DNA from: Mycolicibacterium sp. P9-64
GTDB lineage: Bacteria > Actinomycetota > Actinomycetes > Mycobacteriales > Mycobacteriaceae
Reading direction: 5' to 3'
Assembly: GCF_008329605.1 (NCBI RefSeq)
Contig: NZ_NPKO01000005.1
Span: 496,001-560,000 of the forward strand
Length of the DNA: 64,000 bases
The translations under genes were made by a program, and so were the position numbers. Shown piece after piece: positions 34,933 to 42,289 of this stretch (its first letter is position 1; the number at the start of each line of letters is the position of its first letter). The notes under the pieces are model-generated. The model was not told the DNA's origin. It did no database searches and saw only the letters and a list, made by a program, of their open reading frames with translations.

Positions 34933-35901
34933 CTACGCCCAGTCCCACCGGTAGGGCGAACCCACCCGATCGGCGATCGGCTTGAGTACTCGTTCGTCGT
35001 AGTACTGCAGGGTGTCCATGCCGTCGACCGGACACTTGAACAGGATCTCGCCGAAAAGTTCTTCGGAGAGGTCGGGTTTGGCGATCCCGGCGGCGATCGC
35101 ATATCGCTGAAGGTGATTGCTGAAGGTGTCCTGCACCGGCGGCATGCTGAGGTTCACCGGATGCTGCATCGCCTTCTCCAGGCTGATGAACTGCACCCCT
35201 CGCTGCCGGTACGCCTCGACGATGCGTCCGATGGTGCGGGCGGCAAGTGGGGTGCCGTGCACCATCCAGATGTGCGGGACGTTGGTACCGAACATGGCGC
35301 GAGCGGATGCGGCGTGCTTCTCCAAGCCCTCGATGGCGCCTTGGACGTGGAGGTCTTCCAACCTGGCTTGCGCCTCAACGTCACCGGTGATCAGGGAGCG
35401 CTGATAGGGCACGATATAGACGAAGTCGCCGAACCAGCAGGTGATGGGCGCATTGCGATATCCGTTGTCGCGCAAGTAGTCCTCGACTTGCCCGCGCTTG
35501 CTCTCGGAGCCGGACGACATATCCATCGGATAGCGGAAGTAACGCTCGGGCGCTGCGTCGACGAGCCGGCCGATGAGCTGCTCGGCCTGGTCGACGTCAC
35601 GGCAGAAGGCCTCGGCGCTCATCCAGCGCAGGGGGGCGTGTTGATGGGTGTGATTGCCCAGGTGGTGGCCCGCCTCCAGCCAGGCGTCCCAGCACTTCAA
35701 GCTCGATGAATCCTTGGCGATGCTGAAGGTGTGCGCGAACCCGTAGACGCCATGCTGGCCGACGTCGGTCAGCGCCTTCGCCAGGGTGCGTGTCACGTCC
35801 AGCGAGCTGTGGCCATCGGGAAGCGGCGTTCCGTCCCACAGCACGAAATCATCGACGGTGATGGCTACTTGAACAGCATCGAGCGCAGAGGGGTCCACCA
35901 T
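34933..35901 (-). CDS. Polysaccharide deacetylase (NodB/CE4 homology) family protein
   Basis: 322 residues. NodB motif 1 is AITVDDF (the second Asp usually binds metal), motif 2 is GNHTHQH with both histidines, and motif 3 is RYPMD where RxPxG is usual. There is no signal peptide, so it works in the cytosol and is more like the metal-dependent amidohydrolase-type members (for example allantoinase-like) than a cell-wall deacetylase. The ATG at 35901 matches the domain start; the frame runs to 35979. The bipartite element copy B lies 61 bases upstream. First gene of the FadD/lipase transcript. Confidence 0.85.
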   Translation of the reverse strand: MVDPSALDAVQVAITVDDFVLWDGTPLPDGHSSLDVTRTLAKALTDVGQHGVYGFAHTFSIAKDSSSLKCWDAWLEAGHHLGNHTHQHAPLRWMSAEAFCRDVDQAEQLIGRLVDAAPERYFRYPMDMSSGSESKRGQVEDYLRDNGYRNAPITCWFGDFVYIVPYQRSLITGDVEAQARLEDLHVQGAIEGLEKHAASARAMFGTNVPHIWMVHGTPLAARTIGRIVEAYRQRGVQFISLEKAMQHPVNLSMPPVQDTFSNHLQRYAIAAGIAKPDLSEELFGEILFKCPVDGMDTLQYYDERVLKPIADRVGSPYRWDWA

Positions 35902-35962
35902 GGCGAGGTTCTTTCTGACCAAGTGGCGCTCCGGTTGAACGCCGCGTGAGATCGAACCTACG

Positions 35963-35988
35963 AATGTGATGGGGAACACGTCTTGGCC
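35963..35988 (-). promoter_or_regulatory. Bipartite element upstream of the deacetylase gene, copy B
   Basis: GGCCAAGACGT-N8-TCACATT in gene direction, identical in fixed bases, spacing and orientation to copy A at 31776-31801. It sits 61 bases before the ATG at 35901, a normal activator position. It lies in the 295-base divergent region with the GlxA-type gene; nothing else stands out in that region. Confidence 0.65.
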
Positions 35989-36196
35989 TCAGGCGCACGT
36001 CCAGTTTCGAGGCGCGCAGATCCCGTCGACCTGATGGGTAGCGAGATCCGCTGCCGCGCAACGAGGGCTGAGCATGTGCACGAGCCGCGGCAGTCGGGAT
36101 GCCCCGGCGAACTCGACGCGACCGCCGAGAGGTTGGCCGAATCCTAGCGATAGTAGGCAGAACAGCCACTTGTGAGCTCGGCACCGGTAGGCCAAC

Positions 36197-37165
36197 GTGA
36201 GTTCGATGGATAACCACCGCATCGCAGTCGTGGCCCTGGACGGTGTCACGGCGTTGGATCTCGCGATCCCGCTCGACGTCTTCACGGTCGAGCCCGGCCT
36301 TCCGTATGACGTGAAGGTCTGTGGGATAGCGGATCGCGTCACGGCTTCGTCCGGCCTGACCATGGCGATCGACCACGGGCTGGACACCATGGACGAGGCC
36401 GACACCGTGATCGTGGCGGGCTATCAGCCCGTTCAGCGCCCCGTCCCTGCTCCCGTGCTTGATGGCCTGGTCGCTGCCCTCGCCCGAGGCGCCAGAGTCG
36501 CGTCGATCTGCACCGGCGCATTCGCGTTGGCGGCTGCCGGCCTTCTCGACGGACGACGGGCCACCACCCATTGGCAGCATCTCGGGGAACTGGAAGCACA
36601 GTTCCCCTTCGTGCAGATCGATCGAGACGTCCTGTACGTCGACAACGGCAGCGTGCTGACTTCGGCCGGCATGTGCTGTGGCATCGATATGTGCTTGCAT
36701 CTGCTGATGCGCGATCTCGGCGCGGCCACGGCGAACCGGGTGGCGCGCGCGTTGGTCGCGCCGCCACATCGCGAGGGAGGTCAGGCGCAGTATGTGCCGG
36801 CGCCCGTCGCCGTGGTTGGTGAGTCGTCGTTGGCGGCGACGCGGGCATGGGCCTTGAACCATCTCGCCGGACCGATCACCGTGTCAGAAATGGCCAAGCA
36901 CGCAAGGACATCCGTGCGGACGTTCATGCGTCGCTTCACCGACGAGACAGGCACCACTCCGTTGCAGTGGCTGGTCAACGCACGCATCACGGCCGCACGG
37001 GAACTGCTCGAGACTACCGACTACTCGATCGACCGGGTCGCCGAGGATTCGGGGCTGGGGTCGGCCGCGAATCTGCGACTGCACTTCCGTCGCAGCCTGG
37101 CCACGACCCCGACGGCGTACCGACAAACCTTCTCCTGCGACTACGCCACCGCAGCGGCGGTCTGA
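36197..37165 (+). CDS. GlxA-family transcriptional regulator (DJ-1/PfpI domain plus AraC HTH)
   Basis: 322 residues. The N-terminal DJ-1/PfpI-like domain (about 5-185) has VVALDGVTALDLAIPLDVF, the nucleophile-elbow cysteine in ASICTGAFALAAAGLLDGR, and ATTHW. The C-terminal AraC-type double HTH is ITVSEMAKHARTSVRTFMRR and SIDRVAEDSGLGSAANLRLH. Such proteins sense amines, amidines or metabolites. The start is GTG 36197 or ATG 36206; GGTAGG upstream fits the former a little better. Convergent with the RidA/HD genes, which it may control. Confidence 0.9.
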   Translation: MSSMDNHRIAVVALDGVTALDLAIPLDVFTVEPGLPYDVKVCGIADRVTASSGLTMAIDHGLDTMDEADTVIVAGYQPVQRPVPAPVLDGLVAALARGARVASICTGAFALAAAGLLDGRRATTHWQHLGELEAQFPFVQIDRDVLYVDNGSVLTSAGMCCGIDMCLHLLMRDLGAATANRVARALVAPPHREGGQAQYVPAPVAVVGESSLAATRAWALNHLAGPITVSEMAKHARTSVRTFMRRFTDETGTTPLQWLVNARITAARELLETTDYSIDRVAEDSGLGSAANLRLHFRRSLATTPTAYRQTFSCDYATAAAV

Positions 37166-37205
37166 GGAGTCGTCCCAGTAGACCTTCCGTCTGCTTCGTA
37201 CCCGA

Positions 37206-37252
37206 TGGCGGGGGGTTGCCACGAAGCGCAAACCCATCATGGCAACCCCGCC
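37206..37252. terminator. Bidirectional terminator between the GlxA-type and RidA genes
   Basis: GGCGGGGGGTTGCCA and TGGCAACCCCGCC pair along 13 bases with a two-base bulge, around an 18-base loop. It sits centrally in the 97-base gap between the convergent genes at 37165 and 37263. Confidence 0.65.
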
Positions 37253-37262
37253 CCGTCATCTG

Positions 37263-37691
37263 CTAGTCGCTACCGGATCCGATGATGGCTTCGACTTCGA
37301 CCTCGATGTTCATCTCAGGTAGCCCAAGCGCTTTCACGCCGATCGCAGTCCACAGCGGAAGGTGCCTTCCGGCCCGCTTCCGGAACTGACCGACGACCGC
37401 CGTTAGGTGGTCGTCGCCGATCGAGTCGTCCCCGGTGGGGACGTGGTAGGTGCGCACGTTGACGACGTCCTGCCATGTCGCGCCCGCGGCGGCCAGGGTT
37501 CGTTCGACGTTGTCAAAGGCCTTGTCAATCTCGGCTTCCAGGGAATCGACCGAGACGGTCTGGTCATCGTCCCATCCGCCCTGGCCGGATATGTTGACGC
37601 GATCTCCGATCCGCACTGCCTGGCTGTAGTGGTAGTTGGCACGCACGAGTTCGCCATAGCCGGGGGTGTCGAAGAATTCGGTTTTGGACAT
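37263..37691 (-). CDS. Second RidA-family protein, also lacking the catalytic arginine
   Basis: 142 residues, starting MSKTEFFDTPGYGELVRANY. The RidA fold is seen in GDRVNISGQGGWDDD and VVNVRTYHVPTGD. The Arg site reads HLPLWTAIGVKALGLPEMNI, so again the imine-deaminase arginine is missing, in the same W-T-x-I-G-V context as the first RidA at 27854. The ATG at 37691 has AGGGAAG upstream. It lies 110 bases downstream of the HD-domain gene on the same strand and probably shares its transcript. Substrate unknown. Confidence 0.88.
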   Translation of the reverse strand: MSKTEFFDTPGYGELVRANYHYSQAVRIGDRVNISGQGGWDDDQTVSVDSLEAEIDKAFDNVERTLAAAGATWQDVVNVRTYHVPTGDDSIGDDHLTAVVGQFRKRAGRHLPLWTAIGVKALGLPEMNIEVEVEAIIGSGSD

Positions 37692-37801
37692 GCAGGTACT
37701 TCCCTTCATCGTTGCTTCTAGTGATCTGAGATGTGGTATCTCCACATCGGTCAGCCGATCGTCCCGGACAAATCCGGGTCGGTGGAATTTGGGCGTGGGA
37801 C

Positions 37802-38512
37802 TCAGTTGCCCCACCGCGAGCCGCCTGCGGCGATGAGTTGTTCGGCTGAGGTGGAGCCGAATTCGCGCCGCTCACGCAGGATCTCGCCCGGCGGGGTGTA
37901 GCGCGGTGCGTTGTCGGGGTTGCTGGCCGCGTGCTCTGCGACCGCGTCGATCACCGACGTGGCCATGTCGAAACGCGGATAGGCATCATGAATCACGGCG
38001 CCTATCTGTGAAGTGACCGCCGCGCGATGCGACTCGGGTAATCCGAGGGCACCACCGAAGTCGATGGCGACACCCTGGTAGGTCAGCGAGGTCAGCGCGC
38101 CCATGCGCTCGGGGATGACCGCGGTGTTGTGCAGCGCGATCGCTTCCCACACGGCGTCGACCTTCTGGGCCTCTAGCCCTTGGCCGCTGAGGAATTCGGC
38201 AGCGCGGTCAGCACCGTCAACCTCGAAACGCGTGTTTCTCTTTGCGAGGGGAGACAACCCGACATCATGCAGGACGCACGAAAGGTACAGCAGTTCTTCA
38301 TCGAAGTCTTCACCGGCTAGGAGACCGATGTGGGGGGCGAGCAACCGAGCGAAGAGGAAGCTTCGCACGCTGTGATTGGCGATGGCTGGCGACTCGGCGC
38401 TCTGCACGAGGTCGAGAGCCGCTACTGCTAGCGGTGTGCTCGGCAGGGTCACGAGGTGGGCCGTGGTGGTGTCCGTTTCCTTCTGCGGGTGAACAGGATT
38501 CGTGATTGTCAT
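37802..38512 (-). CDS. HD-domain protein, cyanamide-hydratase-like
   Basis: 236 residues. The metal-binding HD pair is in LYLSCVLHDVGLSPLA (about residues 74-89). An upstream histidine is in AIANHSVRSFLFARLLAPH, and later ones are in ALHNTAV and AVIHDAYPRF. The NHSVR and LHDVGL layout resembles the fungal and bacterial cyanamide hydratase-like (Ddi2) group more than the signalling or nucleotidase HD proteins. It would be a small metal-dependent hydrolase in the cytosol. The grouping with an Arg-less RidA and a GlxA-type regulator suggests breakdown of a nitrogen compound. The start is the ATG at 38512. Confidence 0.82.
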   Translation of the reverse strand: MTITNPVHPQKETDTTTAHLVTLPSTPLAVAALDLVQSAESPAIANHSVRSFLFARLLAPHIGLLAGEDFDEELLYLSCVLHDVGLSPLAKRNTRFEVDGADRAAEFLSGQGLEAQKVDAVWEAIALHNTAVIPERMGALTSLTYQGVAIDFGGALGLPESHRAAVTSQIGAVIHDAYPRFDMATSVIDAVAEHAASNPDNAPRYTPPGEILRERREFGSTSAEQLIAAGGSRWGN

Positions 38513-38527
38513 GTGATGATCTTGCTG

Positions 38528-38776
38528 TCATCGCGACGGCCTCGGCCAGTGGCGGAATTGCCGATTGTAGTGAGGTTTCTGCCATTTCGGACGATCCGGC
38601 GTGCCGCTGATGTCAGCTGGACGAACTGGCCATCGGCGGCCGGCCGTGGCTGCTCGTGCCGCGGTGTGCAAATGCCCCCGGTACCCCGTTAGCGCGTTCT
38701 GCAGGCCGACGTTCTGCTCGCGGCGGGCCGCGTCGACGAGGCACTCGAACTCGTCGGCGTCGGTCCAACCGTTCAT
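38528..38776 (-). CDS. Doubtful 82-residue frame between the HD and GntR genes
   Basis: The 386 bases from 38513 to 38898 have no convincing gene. This frame (MNGWTDADEFECLVDAARRE onward) starts at an ATG with GAGG about 10 bases upstream and stops 15 bases before the HD gene. The first 40 residues look protein-like; the rest is Arg/Pro-rich as in non-coding GC-rich DNA. It may be a short coupled gene or a decayed fragment. The remaining part of the gap holds the GntR promoter at 38862. Confidence 0.25.
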   Translation of the reverse strand: MNGWTDADEFECLVDAARREQNVGLQNALTGYRGHLHTAARAATAGRRWPVRPADISGTPDRPKWQKPHYNRQFRHWPRPSR

Positions 38777-38861
38777 GCGAATATCGCCTCGGCCAGCGCC
38801 GCTGCACTGACGACGCGCCGCTCGTGCGCAAGCGGTACGGAGGATCCGTCATCTCTCCCCA

Positions 38862-38898
38862 TTGACATCAGATGGAGTTGTCTGACATCTTACCTCTC
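38862..38898 (+). promoter_or_regulatory. Promoter with embedded operator, leaderless start of the gntR-type gene
   Basis: TTGACA (38862-38867) is followed after 18 bases by CATCTT (38886-38891), and seven bases later by the ATG at 38899, so transcription should start at or beside the start codon. The spacer carries TCAGA and TCTGA as an inverted repeat (38868-38885), well placed for self-repression. Confidence 0.5.
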
Positions 38899-39699
38899 AT
38901 GGAGCAAGGTTCGAAAGGGCATCGTGAACAACGTCAATTACTCTCCGAAGAGGTGCGTCACCAGCTCGCGGAAGAACTATCCAACGGCACCTACGCCCCG
39001 AACGAGAAGCTGCCGTCCGAGCCGGAGTTCGCGAGGCGCTACGGCATCAGCAGACCCACGTTGCGTGAGATCCTCAGCGGCCTCGAACGAGACGGGCTGA
39101 TCCGCCGGGTGCACGGCGTTGGCACCTTCGTCACGCCCAAGCGGACCCGCGTGCACAGCGTCCTCGACCTCGACATCGGCGTCACCGAGGCCGTCACCGC
39201 CGCGAGAGCCAACCTCAACGTCGAAGTGGTCAAGACGAAGACCGGGCCCGTTTCGAACTGGATCTCGACAGCCCTCGCGTTGCCACCTGACTCCGCCGCG
39301 TTCAGCGTCGAGAGGATCATCCGCGTCGACGGCGTGCCCGCGACGCATGGCTTCGACGTGATCCCTCTTGGCATCCTCGAGGCCGCCGGGTCCCCGTCGT
39401 ACGACGGAGGCTCGATCTACCAGTTCCTCGAGAACCAATGTGGCGTGCACCTGGTCGGCGGTGTCGCCGAGATTTCGCCGGTCGCCGCCAGCGCGCGCAT
39501 GGCGAAGATGCTCGACTGCCCGCGAAACAGCCCGCTGCTCCGCCTCGAACAGACGGAACGGTCCGCCGGTGGTCAACCGGTGCTGCTATCCCAGGAGCAC
39601 TATGCCCCAGGCGTATTCAGCCTCACCGTCCACCGACTCCGGCGCGATCGCACCGATCTGAGCGGCCTAGGCAAAACCGAAGAGAGGACAGCACCGTGA
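38899..39699 (+). CDS. GntR-family (HutC subgroup) transcriptional regulator
   Basis: 266 residues. The N-terminal winged helix has LSEEVRHQLAEELSNGTYAP, then KLPSEPEFARRYGISRPTLR and GLIRRVHGVGTFV. The C-terminal UTRA-type effector domain follows (SAAFSVERIIRVDGVP, DCPRNSPLLRLEQTERSAGG). The ATG at 38899 is preferred because a promoter places the transcript start there; ATG 38872 is the alternative but would lie inside that promoter. It shares GTGA with the permease gene, so it is the first gene of the operon it most likely controls. Confidence 0.9.
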   Translation: MEQGSKGHREQRQLLSEEVRHQLAEELSNGTYAPNEKLPSEPEFARRYGISRPTLREILSGLERDGLIRRVHGVGTFVTPKRTRVHSVLDLDIGVTEAVTAARANLNVEVVKTKTGPVSNWISTALALPPDSAAFSVERIIRVDGVPATHGFDVIPLGILEAAGSPSYDGGSIYQFLENQCGVHLVGGVAEISPVAASARMAKMLDCPRNSPLLRLEQTERSAGGQPVLLSQEHYAPGVFSLTVHRLRRDRTDLSGLGKTEERTAP

Positions 39700-41180
39700 C
39701 CGATGACCAGATGTCAGAAGCACCGGCAGCCGTGAGGCCCACCTCCGACGAGGACGAACTGCGGGCCTTCGGTTACGAACCGCAACTCGAACGCTCGATG
39801 GGGGCGTGGAGTTCGTTCTCGATCTCCATCTCGTGCATGTGTGTGACCGCAGGCATCTTCACCACCTTCGCCTACTCGCTTGGCATGGTCGGTCCGGTCT
39901 TCGTCTGGACCTGGCTCATCGTCTCGGTCGGGCAGCTCCTGGTGGCGCTGGTGCTGGCCGAGCTAGCCGGGCGCATGCCGATCAGCGGCTACGCCTACCA
40001 ATGGACGAGCCGGCTGATCAACTCGCACTACGGGTGGTTCGTCGGCTGGGCGGGCATGATGGCATTCATCCCTGGATTCACCGGGCTCAACTTCGGTCTG
40101 GCGCCCGTGCTGCTGAATCGGCTGGACATCGAGATAACAACGACTTCAACACTTTTGGTCGTCGTCATCGTCACGCTGACCCAGTTGGCGATCAACTTGG
40201 CCGGAGTTCGCATCGCGTCACGCATCAACAATGCGGTTGCGTTCGCGGTCGAGATCGGACTGTCGATCGTTCTGACCGGGATCCTGCTGGTAGTCGGGTT
40301 CGTGACGAACCCCGTTCAGGACCTTAGCTTCCTGACCACCAGCACCGCCTCGGGCAACGGCTTCTTCACGGCCATCTTGCTTTCCGGCCTTCTGGCGATG
40401 TGGGTACTCACCGGTTTCGAGGGTGCGGCCGACCTGGCCGAGGAGACCAAGCTGGCCACCCGGCACGTGCCCAAGGCCGTTCTCCGGTCATTGGTGTTCG
40501 CGATCGTCGTCGGGTTCCTCATGATCGTCGGCCTCACCATCAACATCGACGATTTGACGAACACCATCGGTGCGGACGTACCGGTCTCCCACATCTTGCA
40601 GACGGCGCTCGGCCCCATCGGTGCCGCGCTCTTCGAGTCGGCCGCGATCATCGCGTTGTATGCAGGAGGTCTTGCCAACATGGCGGCCGCCAGCCGGCTG
40701 ATGTTCTCGCTGTCCCGCGACAACATGTTGCCTGCCTCCTCGGCGCTGAAAAAGGTTTCCCCAAGCACTAAGTCGCCGAGCGCCGCATTGCTCGTCATCG
40801 CGGCGGCGAGTCTGGGTCTGGTGCTCGTCGGCAGCTACGGGTCGTCGCAAGCGATGGCGTTGATCGTGGGGATGGCAGCGTTGGGCTACTACGCGGTGTA
40901 CGGCCTCACCGTGGCCGCGGTGCTGATCGCGTCGCGCAACGGGTCGCTGCCCACACGGACCGGCTTCGACCTGGGTCGCTACGCCGGTCCCGTCCGGGTC
41001 GCGGCGCTGCTGTGGACGCTATTCGTGATCGGCTGCCTGACAATTCCCGACCTGAACCACCAGACTGCGCTCATGGCCGCAGCGTTCTTCGTCATCGCAG
41101 GCGTCTGGTACGCCGCGGTGCTTCGCAATCGCATCAAGAACGATCAAGCGGGCGTACCGCAGGGAGGCACCATCCGATGA
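39696..41180 (+). CDS. APC-superfamily amino acid/amine permease
   Basis: 494 residues with about twelve transmembrane helices. The N-terminus LRAFGYEPQLERSMGAWSSF followed by SISISCMCVTAGIFTTF, and GYAYQWTSRL in the second helix pair, place it in the amino acid-choline-GABA permease group (PF13520). It should import an amino acid, amino alcohol or polyamine by proton coupling. The GTG at 39696 overlaps the regulator stop, with AGAGAGGA upstream. The aminotransferase gene overlaps its end by ATGA. Its substrate is probably the substrate of the whole operon. Confidence 0.92.
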   Translation: MTDDQMSEAPAAVRPTSDEDELRAFGYEPQLERSMGAWSSFSISISCMCVTAGIFTTFAYSLGMVGPVFVWTWLIVSVGQLLVALVLAELAGRMPISGYAYQWTSRLINSHYGWFVGWAGMMAFIPGFTGLNFGLAPVLLNRLDIEITTTSTLLVVVIVTLTQLAINLAGVRIASRINNAVAFAVEIGLSIVLTGILLVVGFVTNPVQDLSFLTTSTASGNGFFTAILLSGLLAMWVLTGFEGAADLAEETKLATRHVPKAVLRSLVFAIVVGFLMIVGLTINIDDLTNTIGADVPVSHILQTALGPIGAALFESAAIIALYAGGLANMAAASRLMFSLSRDNMLPASSALKKVSPSTKSPSAALLVIAAASLGLVLVGSYGSSQAMALIVGMAALGYYAVYGLTVAAVLIASRNGSLPTRTGFDLGRYAGPVRVAALLWTLFVIGCLTIPDLNHQTALMAAAFFVIAGVWYAAVLRNRIKNDQAGVPQGGTIR

Positions 41181-42280
41181 GCCATACCGTCGACCGCTTC
41201 GTCAAGCCGGGATTCCGCAGCGCGGCGCCCTACAACGCCGAGCATCACGACTTCGCCTGGCAGCACCGCCAACTCGCGCGGCTGATGTCCAATGAGTGCC
41301 CGATACCGCCGTCCGAGGGCGTACGGGCGGCAGTCCGCGCGGCCTTCGACATCGGGCACCTCTATCCATACTCCGGCAAGGACCTGGTGGCGGCGCTGGC
41401 GCAATACAACTCCGTGCCCGAAGAGTCGATCGTACTCGGCAACGGCTCCACCGAGGTGCTGGACGTCCTGGTACGGCTGCTGGTCGGACCAGGGGACGAG
41501 ACCGTCATCGCCTCGCCCACGTACGCGTTCTTCGAGAGCCAGACACGCATCAATGGCGGTGTAGCGCGGTCGGTGCCGCTCACGCCGTCGTGGGAGCTCG
41601 ACGTCGACGCCATGCTCGCGGCGATCACGGACCGCAGCACGATCATCTTCCTCTGCAGCCCCAACAATCCGACCGGAAAAGGTTGGAGCACTACGCAGTT
41701 GATTCGGCTATTGGACACCGGCATCCCCGTCGTCGTCGATCAGGCCTACTTGGAATGCGGCTACGCCGAGTCGTTCGCCCCGTTGGTCGCGTCGCATCGC
41801 AACCTGGTCATCGCGCGGACCATGTCCAAGGGTTTCGGGCTCGCGGCACTGCGGGTGGGCTATCTGATCGGCGACCCGGAGCTGATCGACATCGTGCAAC
41901 GGGTCCGTATCCCGTTCAGCATCAGCTTGATGGGGATCTGGGGGTGCTTGCAGGCGCTGAACGAACCTCACGAGCTGGAACGTCGACGCGAGTTCATCAG
42001 CTCGGAGGCCGATCGGCTGCACGACGCGATGCAGCAGATGGAGGGAGTCGAGTCGTTCCCGTCCGATGGCAACTTCGTGCTGGCTGACATCTCCAAGAGC
42101 GGCCGGTCGGTGACCGATGTGGCGGATGCTCTACTTCGGGAGGACATCCTGATCAGAGCGATGGGCGCCCACGGACTGAAGGGATCGCACGTGCGGGTCA
42201 CGGTCGGGACCGCCGAGCAGAACGATCGCTACCTCAAGCTGCTCGAGGGACTTCTCTCGCCCGTCCGACAGGACGTGTAG
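41177..42280 (+). CDS. Class I/II PLP aminotransferase, histidinol-phosphate aminotransferase-like
   Basis: 367 residues. Substrate-side start RLMSNECPIPPSEGVRAAV, YPYSGKDLVAALAQY, phosphate loop NGSTEVLDVL, SPNNPTGKG, VVVDQAYLECG (cofactor Asp) and the PLP lysine in ARTMSKGFGLAALRVGY are all present. HisC itself is expected in the his operon, so this copy, between a permease and a sugar-type kinase, probably deaminates the imported compound. ATGA overlap with the permease. The next gene starts nine bases after its stop. Confidence 0.92.
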   Translation: MSHTVDRFVKPGFRSAAPYNAEHHDFAWQHRQLARLMSNECPIPPSEGVRAAVRAAFDIGHLYPYSGKDLVAALAQYNSVPEESIVLGNGSTEVLDVLVRLLVGPGDETVIASPTYAFFESQTRINGGVARSVPLTPSWELDVDAMLAAITDRSTIIFLCSPNNPTGKGWSTTQLIRLLDTGIPVVVDQAYLECGYAESFAPLVASHRNLVIARTMSKGFGLAALRVGYLIGDPELIDIVQRVRIPFSISLMGIWGCLQALNEPHELERRREFISSEADRLHDAMQQMEGVESFPSDGNFVLADISKSGRSVTDVADALLREDILIRAMGAHGLKGSHVRVTVGTAEQNDRYLKLLEGLLSPVRQDV

Positions 42281-42289
42281 ATCATCGAA

